Source of the DNA: Marchantia polymorpha subsp. ruderalis
Lineage: Eukaryota; Streptophyta; Marchantiopsida; Marchantiales; Marchantiaceae
DNA length: 64,000 nucleotides
Direction: 5' to 3'
Assembly: GCA_037833965.1 (NCBI GenBank)
Contig: AP031351.1
Location: 25,928,501 to 25,992,500 of the forward strand
The notes under the pieces are model-generated. The model saw only the letters and a program-made list of their open reading frames with translations, searched no databases and was not told where the DNA came from. This document shows, in pieces, positions 25,166-40,400 of the stretch; the first letter of the stretch is position 1, and the number at the start of each line of letters is the position of its first letter. Made by a program: the position numbers and the translations under genes.

Positions 25166-26769
25166 GTCTTTGGCTGGGAGAGACTGAAAGACGAAGGAAG
25201 CGCATGGACCGAGCGCGTGAGCGAAGCCAAGTGACGAAGGGACGCAGCGAGCGAGCGAGCGAGCGAGCGAGCAAGCGTGGCGTGGCGTGGCGTGGTGACG
25301 GCAGGAACACCGCTCTCTTCACTCTCTCTCTCTCTCTCCTCACTCTCTCTCTCTCTCACTCTCTCTCTTCGCTCGCTGCTGATCTCAGCTTTTCCTTCTT
25401 TTGGCCGACTTCCTGTGGTACAGAACACTGCAACAACTGCGCACGCGCTAAACACCTCCTTCCTCCTTCCACCTTCCACCCCTCTTCGCTTTGGCCGAAC
25501 GAGCAGCAGTCGATCCTCCCTCCAGCAGCAGAGGAGGGAGGGCAGAAGAGCTCCTTTGGCCCTGGCACGCCGCCATAGCCCCCACGCCCGCGAGCTCTCT
25601 CCGACCATCGCAGGCTCTACATCATCTACGTCATCTACATCCCCACCCCTGGGGCCCAGTCAACGGTCGTCGGACAGACGGACGGACGGACGGCCGGCCG
25701 GACGGCCATGTGGTTAGCGGCTCTTCTCTTCTCTTCCTCTTGCGGCACCGGACTCGGTGGTGGTCGGTTGGTCGGTCGTGAGCAGGTCGTCCTCCATTAT
25801 TGTTGTCTCGTGGACGTCCGGCCGAGCTGCAAGACTTTTCGGCCATCGCTTCGTCCGATCCGGATCGTGCTTCTGCGGTCGGTCGGTCGGTCGGCCGATC
25901 GAAGGACCTCAATTCGGAGCATCGCCATTTTCTATTCGGAAATTGTCTATCCAGGCCCTCGAGTCGTAGGGGTGCCTGTGGTGTCCGTTTCGGATCGTAG
26001 ACGTGGGCACACAGACCTCCGAGTAGCTCCTGTACGGGAAATTGATGGACGTCTGGGGCCTGGGCCCGAGATATGATGCTCTGATGCTCGTCTCCTGAGA
26101 GGCGAGAGATGATGCTTTGATGCTTCGGTGAGGGGATTCACTCATCGAATCGTAGCTGGATTCCGGACAGGACTCTCGCTCACGGATCTACTGCGCGATG
26201 GAATCCTGTATGTTCCGAGTGCGGGGGATTTGATTCAGATAGACAGAAGTCTGTGTTTCGTTGGGCTTGACGATGTGGCAGCCACCGCAATAATCGTATT
26301 ACGGGACTTGGCACTCGGTCTACGAAGATATTGAGTTCTCGCGACGTGTTGGAAGTGTTAAATATGTTAATCCAGGCTTGGCTCCCGCTGGTGCCCAATT
26401 CTTATCGTGAATCGAACAGTGGTGCGTGCAAGCAGATGGCGTGCAAACGGTGGGATGAAATCTGTCCGGGTCACTCTCGCATGTACGATGAGCTTGAAAG
26501 CCAGCAATGCAGAGCCAAGACTTGAAGGTCTTCCGATGAAGCTACTGGAGGAATCATTCATAATCGGAGTTTGAAGAAAAAAAATCGTCGACAGTGGGTC
26601 TGATATTCTCGTGCTCCACTCGCGTTATCGTGGGCATTGAATCTCATTGAAATACATTCCGTTTTGACCTACAAAGATGTCGCAGATGTTGCAAACCGGG
26701 CCCTCAGCGACCACAAACAGGCGTCCGGAGATGGTTTCATAACCTCTTGTATAATGATCTATCGACAAT
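25166..26769. other. Intergenic region between deformylase and methyltransferase genes
   Basis: Next to the deformylase start it contains AGCG repeats (about 25245-25273), CT runs (25320-25372), GGAC repeats (25673-25695) and TCGG repeats (25877-25895). It is likely deformylase promoter and leader. The rest should include the 3' flank of the methyltransferase gene. Open frames here are low-complexity shadows. Confidence 0.5.
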
Positions 26770-29901
<3,132 letters not shown>

Positions 29902-32556
29902 TCTCCGTCTCTCGAATTCTCGATTCCTCGACCCTGTCTGTCACTGCACCCCGTGCACCATTCGAGGCTCTTGCTCTCGTCCTTCCTTCCCTCGACCCTC
30001 ACCTCGATCCGCATACCGCCGATGTGGATAACGGGCGTCCCATGACGGATTTCTACCCATTGTTGTGACCATTGCTTTGGTCACAATGACAATGATCGAA
30101 AATTTCTTTTGCTTTAGAATTCTTCGAGTCCTTCGAGCACTAATTGCCCACAATGCGCTTCTCAATCTTGTTTGGCTCTTGTGCAAGAGGTTTGGGTGTT
30201 AAACAACAAAGTGTAACTTAATTATAAAGTTTTGAGCTCATTAACTTGAAATTCAAACTGAAATATATTTTTATATATGAGAGTTTCTAGTCTCCAATTA
30301 TATCAAACTGTTTTGGAACTGTTTGATTATAAAAAGCATACTGTTGTTCTCAAACCCATTGGTGAAGGCCACTTCTAGCGTACTTGGTGTATGCTTAGCA
30401 TAACTTCTGTAGAATCTGAGGTATTGAGATGTGATGTGGTTATGTTACATTCCTGCTTATCGATTCATATAAAATCTACTGTTGCTAGCTGATAGTGAAT
30501 ATATTACAAGACTGGTGTTTTCGTCTATATCGTATAAACTTGCTAACAAGATATGAAATTTTCAATTGTGGCGTATATTCTTCAACCAGACATGAAGAAG
30601 ATAATTTCGAATGGTCATTATTGTTGTTATTTTAAAGTATTATTGATTTTACATGCACGATAACCGTTACGGTTGAACTATTGCTGCCGGTTTTTTCGCT
30701 TTATACGATCTTTTCACTATGTGTATGATTTTGAAGAGCACTGGCAAAGTCATTTTCGTCAAGAAGAGTAATGCTAATTATCATAAGTTCATCGTCTTCA
30801 CCCGTATTTCATTCAATATGCACACTTCACTTAAAACGTTTTCCTCTGCCTCATCGTTATTCGTCGTCGGCAGACGGACTTATCAGTAGAGTGGGAACAA
30901 CCTTACAATGCCGATGCTGTGTTGAAATTAATATTCCACATTCTTTCAAAAGAAACACGTGAACGGAAAATGTACTTCCTCTTGCTTTTCTTTAAATGTT
31001 TTACATCTTTTTCACGTATTTCACGGTCAAAGCGACAAACATCGTCTTTGTCATGACTGAATTTAAATTTTCAACTCTTAACTTTGGTCGGTACACACCC
31101 GATTTATCCACTGTAGACCCCATTTCACATATCTATCTCTATTGTGTATGACAAGCTTGTCTTCAAATAGCAATTTCTGGTTATTACCGAGGAATCATCA
31201 ATATTAAAATCGGATCAACACGACCCATGTTCCGATAGTTTGACATATATAAAAGACCTTGTAACAATCTTCCCTTGCTATTCTCATCTTCTCACAATTC
31301 CTTCGTTATTTTCACTATTCATAATTCCACACTATACCAAGGGTAAATTTCCTTCCATGCTACGGCCCTGAAGAATAATTATATGTGGCAACAACAGTTG
31401 AAGACATTGTCTAACCCACTTCATTTACTACCGTCTCTTTTCTTCCCATAACAATCACATCTGCGATATGCAGAATTTCGTCTCCTTTCCATCTTAAACA
31501 ACAACAAAGAGCTAAAACAGATAACATCTAACCTCGAATTTCCGACACAAATCACATGACAGCAAATATGGCTACACAACAACTAAGCATCTGGTAGCGG
31601 ATTATTACAACTTATGCGAGAAATGAAAAGGTCCAAACCTTTCCTTCTTGGTTTGACTACACCTCCCCAGATCTAATGTGTCACATACAGGGAAACTTAC
31701 CAGCCCCCACTATCTGCAGTACCGGAGGCTACAGATACCGATGATTTCGTTCAGTGATTGCCTGTCCTCCCTGCACCCAACAACGAAAAAGGTGTGTATA
31801 CAATGACAACCAATAGAACCACTACCTCCTTTCATGTGTACACCGCTGCTACTACACTGTTCTTTGCTGGACTATTCGAAACTGCGCGACACTCACATTT
31901 CTTGATTATCGGCAAGTGAATGAATTAAGAAGGATCTAAGAACACTGCAATTTTACAATGAAAAGATACAGGATATACAACGTCGCCGCTGCGAACAGCC
32001 CCTTTCTACTACCAGAAGGAAGCAAGAAACTGTCCATTGCTCATTACCAAACCGAACAATGAGATCCATACTTCAGATACCACCATCACTGCAATATTTG
32101 ATATACCACTGTGATATTTCTCTCATTAACTTTGATGTGCATGTGACTAAAATTTATGCAGCTTGGGAAGCGTCTCCTAAAGTCACAACCTATGTCACCG
32201 GAAGGCACAGTCCAGTCAAAAGTTCCGCGTGAGTAAAGCAAACGTCAGCAACACCTTGCGTAATGCAATACAGATCCAAAAGTACATACCTTCGAACTCA
32301 CGTAGAGCCAAAAAAAATATCGATGTTCCAATTTGAGAAAACCATCAGCTCAGGGTCCACAACCCACTGGCTGCTTTCGTGATTATATAACTCTACAACA
32401 AATGCTGGGGCAATTTTGCTTCAACCCCACTGAAGTAAACTAATCATCTTCGTAAGATACAAAAATAACACTTTACAATGAACGGAATACTAGCTTAGCT
32501 TTACCTCCTACGACAAATTCATCCGTCCCTCCCGTTCATCAAACTCTCCACCTCAC
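29902..32556. other. Intergenic region upstream of the methyltransferase and downstream of PI4K
   Basis: The first 150 bases are probably methyltransferase promoter and leader. A small hairpin, GTGACCATTGCTTTGGTCAC, lies at about 30065-30084. From 30200 to 32500 the DNA is AT-richer and no coding domain was found. It should contain the 3' untranslated region of the PI4K gene near its right end. Confidence 0.5.
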
Positions 32557-35178
32557 TCAAAACTGGCAAGATGTTCCAAGTCTGGTGGGCAGTGGATACT
32601 TGTCAGCCACAACTTTGAATCTGTCAAATAGAACCGGCAGCAGACCTTCGAACAGCTGTAAGAATCGCGTCCATTGACTGCTGTTCATTTCAGGCATATC
32701 CACTGTGCTGTGCAAATCATTGGGATTCCGAGTCATTTCGGATGCCGAAGTAGGCCCACGCAAGGCCCTGTTGTCCTGATTCACATTCGGATTCCTGTGC
32801 CTCGACATGTTTAAACTAGTGCTTCTGAGTGTGTGCGCTCCCCCGGTGTTGTGAGAAAAGTCCCATGCATCGGTCATACTGGCTGACGTGGCATGGTGCT
32901 TCTCCCATGGTGGAGGAGATGGGGTTTTACGGGCACGGCTATGAGGCGTGCATACGGGAGAAGGAGACACCGGATCATCTACGTCTTCATCTACAGCCTC
33001 CATCAAATCCTCCAAGATCAATGGAACTCCTCCTGAAAATGTTTTCCCTCTGCTAATACTGCCAACTCTAGGCGACATCGGAGAGGCTAGAGGGGAGGTG
33101 CCGTAGTTGTAATGGAATCCCCCATTCACTCCACCGATCACACTGACAGGAGATCGGAATGGGCTGCATCTCTCTCCTTCCCTCTCGTAACTCCAAGAAT
33201 CGTAATCGTTGATATCGTCGATCGCAAATTGTTCGAACTCTGCGCAAGGATCATCCTCGAAAGGGATATCGTAAGCCCCTTCCTCTTCCATCATCACTAC
33301 GAATGCCATACCGAACACTTCCTCCAGCTCACTCTCCTCTTCGCCCACACCACAGACTCCACGACTCATCATCCCTCCTATCTGGGCCAACGTCAATCCA
33401 GCTGCGGCACCCCTCTGAAGAAACAAGGTGCATATCACAAGAATTTGGAGGGCTGACTCTCTGAGAGTGGGAAGCTCCTTCTTCAGAAGCTCCGCATCCT
33501 TGAAAGGGTCGAGGGCTGCAATATACTGCAATTCCTCCTCTGAGAAAGGCACGGAAGCTTGCGGCCAATGAAGCCACTCGAAGTAAGGATCTTCGAAAGA
33601 TTCAGGTAGGCAAAGACCGTGGTCGATGGGAATCAGACACACAGACTCGTCAGAAAATGGTCGCATCCTTCCCAAGGACTCGTCTAGTGGAAGCTTCCTC
33701 ACGAGAATGTTACCTGCATGCCGATCAGTGTTCATGATTCTCACGTCCAATATACCGATCCGATGCACTTGCGAGACGGGAAACCTTGACGTCCCGTGTT
33801 CAGAAGCGTCGTAGTCATGGGTCACGTACTCTTGGAAGGAACATAATCTCGCGGCATATTCAGGTCGAGGAATCTCTTTGGAAGTCTGTCAGCAGAACAA
33901 CGAAGTGTAAGAATCCGTGATGGTCAGGCCATGGCGGCATTTCAACAAGCTCTCGGATCTGCCACGAGATACAAATCCACATCCAGCCCGATCGATTCTA
34001 CCTCTCCGGACGGGAACTCCAGGCGAATGCTCCTCTCTCCATAGCCACCGCCGGCGGTGGACACGTCGGTGGCTACGAAGAAGTTGGCAATTGCCGGAAC
34101 TCGGCTGGCTACATGCCACTCGTCATCGACATGGCCAAACGAAAGTCCAGCAGGACAGACAGCCCATCAAATTCTTGCTCGCGCAGAGACCAGCCATTCA
34201 AGAACGAACCGCACATGACACAACAGCATGCACGATCACGATCAGCTCAGCACTCGGGTGCTTCGATCTTGAGGCAGTCGTCGAGACGTGGCTCTAGATT
34301 TCCCGAACAACATGGCAGAGATGCCAAGTCGGCATGCAAGATGGCAACGAGAAAAGCGTACAAGAGGAGGGGCGCACACGAACCGGAGGGGCTGCGTTCA
34401 CGTTGAAGACCGGGTGCGACGCCTTGACCATCATGGTGGCGGGCACATTCGCGAAGTGGTCGTGATCGAGAAGATACGCAGCGACCTCGCGGACGCCCGT
34501 CTCGCCGACGCGGATCGATCTCTTGAGGCCCGGGAAGCCGAGCTTTCTGCCCACGTAACCTTTGGGGTTGTTCGGGGCGAAAGGCTCCTCGTCGTTGGGT
34601 TTTACGATGGCTGCGCGTTCGCCCTTGCGGTTGCGGAAGTAGTAGGCTCCTCCCAGGCCGCCATTCGCGAGCTCGGGCTGGACGCCGCACTCGATGGCCT
34701 TGGACGTCTCCTTGATCAAGCCCTTGAGAGTCGCATTGAGAAATCGCCGACTTCCCATGGTCTCAATCGACGGCGACTTGTTCTTTTCCTTGTCCCTGAC
34801 AGTCGGCGAGAGGCAGGGGGTGGACGAGCTGCGACGGAGCCCTCGAGTGAGAAGCAGCGGCGAGTCATGTCGGACTTCACTCAGATCCTTCTCCAGAATA
34901 TGGTCGCCAAATACAAGAGCGCTCTGCTCGGTCGGCACACCAAGAACTTCTTGGACTTTCTTCTTCACAGATTCCACTTTGTCAGCTCGGTCAAGCTCGA
35001 TGGGACAGACATTTCCGGTGTCAATTTGTACAAATATTCTCCTCCGACCCACCTGCCTCCCGCCCATGTTGAGCATCTGAGGATGGGTTCCGGTGGCGCC
35101 TGTAGCTTTGAAGTGAGTTCCATCGGGGACGGCCACAGGGGTCTGAATCTGCACAGGGCTTCGTACATGTGGAGGCAT
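32557..35178 (-). CDS. Phosphatidylinositol 4-kinase type II, plant gamma class, with ubiquitin-like domain
   Basis: Exons 34384-35178 and 32557-33885 give about 707 residues, joined at phase 0. Residues about 46-113 form a ubiquitin-like domain (IFVQIDTG, then VESVKKKVQEVLG and LVFGDHILE). The kinase domain begins near 173 with GGAYYF and AIVKPNDEEPFAPNNP, including the ATP-binding Lys. It continues through VRVGETGVREVAAYLLD and HRIGILDVRI. The catalytic DRHAGN is at 319-324, and IDHG at 352-355 is the metal-binding motif. Plant gamma PI4Ks of this layout have weak or no lipid kinase activity and some phosphorylate proteins, so the substrate is uncertain. Residues about 500-707 are a Ser/Pro-rich tail, making the protein longer than the usual 560-630. 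The exon 1 donor (CCG/GTTCGT) is my best choice; AAC/GTGAAC, 18 bases earlier, also keeps frame. Confidence 0.92.
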
Positions 35179-37430
35179 TTTCTTCGTTTCCCCTCCAGAT
35201 CGAGCTTCACGACAATGTCAGCTAGCACGGACCTCGTGTTCGGAATCTCGACTCGCCCAGCTCGAGATCGCCCAACTTGATCTTCGACTCCTATACTGGA
35301 ACACCGTTTGCGCAGATTGAACTGCGAGAGCTTGTGTATATGCTTACAAGAGATGCAGACAAGCAAGCATCGACTATACAATCTTCCCGAAACCTATCCT
35401 AACGCAGCCTAGTCTTCGTGTCTTTACTATCGTGGGCACGGCACGGACGAATGTCGGCCAAACCTCTGCGTTCCCTCCCCCACCCCTTTTCAGGGAGACG
35501 ATAGGCGCGTGCAGACTATGTATGATACAAGGGGAAGGATGATGAACACTAATCAAAATTTCTGGTCTCGAGCATGTTCACGGGTTGATAGCTGTCAGCG
35601 CAGCTGACAGTCCGGGGGAAGACGCCTTCCTTCGCTACACCTCTCTCCGCTTGCCCACCTTGGCCCCTCAACCGCCGACCTCACAGATTTTCCTTCTCTT
35701 CCGACTTCCTGCTTCGATCCTCACGACTACTCTACTCTTCAGAAACACTTCCAGCTTAACGCCCTCGGATACCTGCTGCAGCGAGCGCTGCTGCTGCTGC
35801 TGCTGCTGAACGCTTCGGTCCCTCACTCTGGAGGCGTGGAAGACGACCGTGAGGAATTCTCACCGTCTGCTGCACCAGGACCTCAGTAACATGGGTTGAT
35901 TTAGATGACAGTATTCACACATATGTACAGATTACTGAAGTTGAAGAAGAGGGGGGAGGGGTGATGGATTTCGCGCTGCGCTGCGTTCCGGTCTCCGTCG
36001 TCGTGGTCTATCGAGGCCAGCTGCGCCCTGTGGAAGGACAGACAGCCTCAGAGCAGGCACCCCACCGAAGTCCGAGCCCGGGTCTCAGCACATAGTTCAG
36101 AGCAAGCTGCAGCGGCATGCAGAGCAGAAAGAGCTTCCAAGAAATTTTCGGGCCGACAAAGAGCTCAGACCGCAGAATTCACGTCCCAGCAACTGACCCT
36201 CGCCTCGCAAGAGAGAACTGCCACTGCCCAGAGACGGCTCCAGCGCGTAGAAAACCAGCAGATAGAGCTGAGGGCCTGCACTGGCTCAAGAGCCAGGTAT
36301 GCCCCTGTCGCTCACATAGCAGTCGGCACACTGCTCTCCATAGCTTCAGTGAGCAGGTCCTCCGTGTATCGAGAGACAACCGGCGCTTATAAATTCTACC
36401 TTCCCACCTAGCTGCCCAGCCAGGCCCCCACGCCTGCGGGACCACTGCAAATCGGCCCTTCCGATTGAGATCGCCACAATCACCCTGCACCCAATCGCCC
36501 GACAAGAAAGGCTCTGCTCCCTTCCCACAATGCGTGCCCACCTGCTGACCACTACAGAGCAATGACTCGGAATGGAACCGCGCTGGAAGATGTGCAGCCG
36601 AGAAGACTCCTCCGCACCGGATCAGAAGATGTCAGCAGAGAACAAGAAAGGACGCGTCCGTTTCAGGCATTTGCGCACGCAAGCACGCACGCGGGCAGGC
36701 AGGCAGGCAGGAATCGTCGTGGAGAGCGAGGGGGGGCTTCGTAACGATCCGAGGCAAGAATCGACGAGAGAGTGAGAGGGAGAGGGAGGGCGTTGTTGTC
36801 TACAGGGGGGGGTTGTCGGTCCGAGGTGTGGATATGGTGTTTATTCGTTCAATGCATCGTCTTCTCCTCTTGATCTTCTTCTTCTTCCACCTCCGGCCTG
36901 TCTCTCCGATTCATGATCCACGAGACGGAGCGAGGGAGGGAGGAGGAGGAGGGAGGGAGAGGGAGGGGGAGGAGGGAGACAGCGCGTGAGAGCGATGCAC
37001 ACTCACGAAGCACACACGAGACAAAGGCCAGCGGGCGCTGCGACGAAGCTCTAAAGCTGCTCGGGCTTCCTTCCTTCCTTCCTGAGACGGACGATGGCCG
37101 AGGGATTGGCGCTGCCTGCCTGTCGAGTCTAAGGCTCTCGCCGCAGCCACGGCCTTTATCGACGTCGGCCGCGAATTTGTCCGCTCCCCAATCGCGCAGC
37201 CAGCCCTTCCTCCAACCAGCCCGTCACCCCCACCGGCTGCTGCCCGTCGCGTCCCCCTCTCGTCTTCTAGAAGGCCTCCGAACGTGACCGGCTTCCTCCC
37301 ATTCGCTGCCTCGCGGGCGGCCTTCCTCCCGCTTTACCTCTCGGTCTCCGACCCCCCCTGACCGCCGGTCGCTCCTCTGAAAAGCCTTCCCCCTGCTTCC
37401 AATTTTGCTGACAACGACCTTCACCGCAGT
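35179..37430. other. GC-rich leader or promoter-like region upstream of PI4K
   Basis: It contains CTG triplets (35785-35807), GGCA repeats (36693-36711), purine-rich GGAG runs (36930-36985) and a CTTC repeat (37068-37082). The open frames, up to 138 codons, lack domains. It probably includes the promoter and untranslated exons of PI4K; a second, rightward gene start cannot be excluded. Confidence 0.45.
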
Positions 37431-40400
37431 CGACGCCTTTCCTTTTACTCGGTCCCGTGGAATCTCACCTGGCTTCGTTCCGCCGTTGGATCAGCATCGG
37501 ACCACGTCAGAATTTTGCAGCCTTAGTTTATTCCGCCCTTGACCGGCTGCGTTGTTACCCGCGGGAGCAGTAGCTCGAGTGGAGCTCGTCGTAGCGTTGC
37601 AAGTTTCGGGTTTCATTCATGTCAGGAATCTATAATCAATTGGTTTTGAACGACCGGTCGCCAGACTCTCCTCGCCGCTAGCCAAGTCAGACCATCGGAG
37701 TTACAACTTACTACTACAGCTCGAGTTAACTGACTCACTCGAAGATATAAAGGGAGGAGTGAACCTCGGAGATGTATATATAAATAGATATGATTGGATA
37801 TAAATAGTACAATAAAAGTACTGTATGATACCATCAAGTACACGGGGATGAAACTGAAGTGCAAGGCCCCATAACTCGCAATGGTAAATATGTATTTCTC
37901 TATTTAAGAGTTACCGATCATATATATCGAGCTGTATCTTTGAAGCTTCGTCTTATGTGATTGTTGCTGAATATTTTTTTGTGAATATATTTGATTCTTT
38001 TCCAATATTCTTAAAAAAAAATAATTCGATATTGTATGCTCGCATCAGTCCATATATATTTATATGCATGCATAATAAGGTGAATTCTCTGCGTAGCTCT
38101 ATTGCTGGAGATATTTAAGGCCTCCGTGTCCATCCAGAGTATGTATAGACACCCCTCTGATATGTGTATTCCTTACTATAATAGCACTATTTTAGAGAAC
38201 AAATATGAAGTAGTATATTTGGATTTCCGAATCAAACATGTATATGCTCTAGATTTTTTACTCTGCAAATCATGCCCAAGACTTTTTACAACACTCAGTA
38301 CGCATAGTCTACTTTCGTAACAAAAATCGTAGAATTTTTTTTATTACAACTCAAATTGAACCCATATGTGTATAACTCATGTAGGATTATTTTTAAATGC
38401 TAAAGATGCAAATTAACGAATGAAGCAAAAATGACTTACTTTACAAAGTGTAATTTGTGCAAGCATGACATTCCTAATGTACTGTTGAGCAGAATATGCC
38501 TTACATTACACTCTTGTGGGGAGAAGATCGTAAACTAACCCTCTGATAAATGGACGGTTCAATAAAAGAAAATATAATATGGCAGAGTATGCCATAATAT
38601 AATATATATTGTATGGAGTAAAGTTAGATGTTTAGAACACAATCCGTAGACCTCTAGCCAATCTAGCCACAAATTCTAGGGTTTCCAGCCTGTATTTGTC
38701 TGATTTCTCTGAAGCCTTTCCGCAGGGTTTCCATCTCTTGTTATGCCTCAGTGAGCCTGCCACTGCGGAAAGAGGAAAGTACACGTCACCACGGGTCAGC
38801 GGCAGAATACGATCGTCGGTTAATCGGACTCCTCCGATTAACAACATTTAACCGGAGTGCACAGTTACCACGGTCGTCTTTGGCAGGATACGAACTGACC
38901 TGGTACACTCGCGAAGTACACTGCACTGGAGGACGACCGACTGAGAGACCGCCGGTAAACTGACAAGTCGGACGGAAAGAAATGGACGAATCCAGATGCG
39001 AGACCGCACTGCTGACAATTGACTAAACAAACTTTGACCAGATTCGTCGAAGTAATTTGCATTCTGCAGTACAGGCAACGAAGTCCCTGCCTCGATGATG
39101 AATCAGGTCGTGTTCTTCTAACCATGTCGCATCGCCGCTCGACTCATGCTGCGATTTCTGACTTGGCACATGAAGGACGTCTTCCCACCTTCGCTTTCGC
39201 TTTCGCTCGCTGCATTCTTCGGAAAGCGTATTCCGATGCACTCGCTGCAAATGTGGAAGAGGAATGGTAAATCGCTTTATGAACGCTGCTTCGTTTCCTC
39301 GTTTTAGTGCTCGGCCGCTGGCAGAAACGCTTTTTTTCGCGGTGGCTGCTATCATTTCTGTCACGTTGTTGTCTTTGATTTCTGGCGCCTGAGTCTCTCG
39401 TGCTTTCCGATTTCTCCGATTTCAGTTTGCGAAAGTGTTTTGCAAAAATTTGTGACCGCGATCTTCCGTTTTCCTTTGATTATATAAATCAGAAAAAAGG
39501 TTCCAAGTCATTGAACAAGCGGTATAATTATAAGACAGCCCTACTGCAGGCGACATGTAAGTATATGAGGCAACGAGGTCGTCGCTTTCCCCTTTCTCGT
39601 CGCTTTTGATCACTCGCACGGTTCATGGCAGAAAATTCGATGCAACCTGACCTCTAATTTCAATGTTCTATCAGAAAGAAACTCTGTCGCCTAAGAGTGC
39701 TAATCAACAGTCCTGAATTTGCGGTCAGAACGCCGTATGAAAGTATCGTTGATCAATTAGTTTCATATGGGACACGTTTCGGCAGTGAGTTACCAAACGG
39801 GCAATTTCCTTGTAAGCTTGAGAACAAAAGTTCCACATCTCTATATGGAATCCATAAGTTTTGACTCTTAAAAAATTTCAATAGAAGTAGACTATTCATG
39901 AACAATTGAAATGTTGTACATGAAGCACAGTGAGTTGGTACTTGATGTTTTATTTCGATAAATGTTGTTTACAATATGAAAACAATACTTATCATTCATA
40001 TCGATAGAGTCTTGGTGGTTGATATTCAAAAATATGCAAAAGAAATTTCCACTTCTTTTAGACCTTTCATTTTTTAATCTCTAACAATATTTTAAATGTT
40101 TTCCTCCAAAAAAATTAACTTCAATTCAATTACATTAAAAAATAAATAAATAAAAATATATATATATAATTGAATGATCGTAAGTGCAAGCTTTTCAAAA
40201 ATTATGCTGGTATTGATTACAAATAAAAAAAAGCACAATCTGATATGTACATCAAACAAAACATCCTTTACCTTTTTTTTCTTTGCAATGTTTCATAATC
40301 CACATCATGCATCTACAGAATGTTTTTTGAATAAATAATGTGATAATTTTTTAAAAAAATTTGTCCGATGAGCATAGTTTTAGGGTTGAATTCTAACTCA

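Noticed and set aside
25057..25608. 183-codon minus frame upstream of the deformylase
   Set aside because: It overlaps the real deformylase start in another frame and translates AGCG and CT repeats.
34288..35280. 330-codon plus-strand open frame, the second longest in the window
   Set aside because: It is antisense to PI4K exon 1, whose minus frame encodes a clear ubiquitin-like domain and kinase N-lobe. The plus translation has no domain.
38632..38847. 71-codon minus frame near a telo-box, considered as a ribosomal-type gene exon
   Set aside because: No recognisable domain and no supported neighbouring exons.
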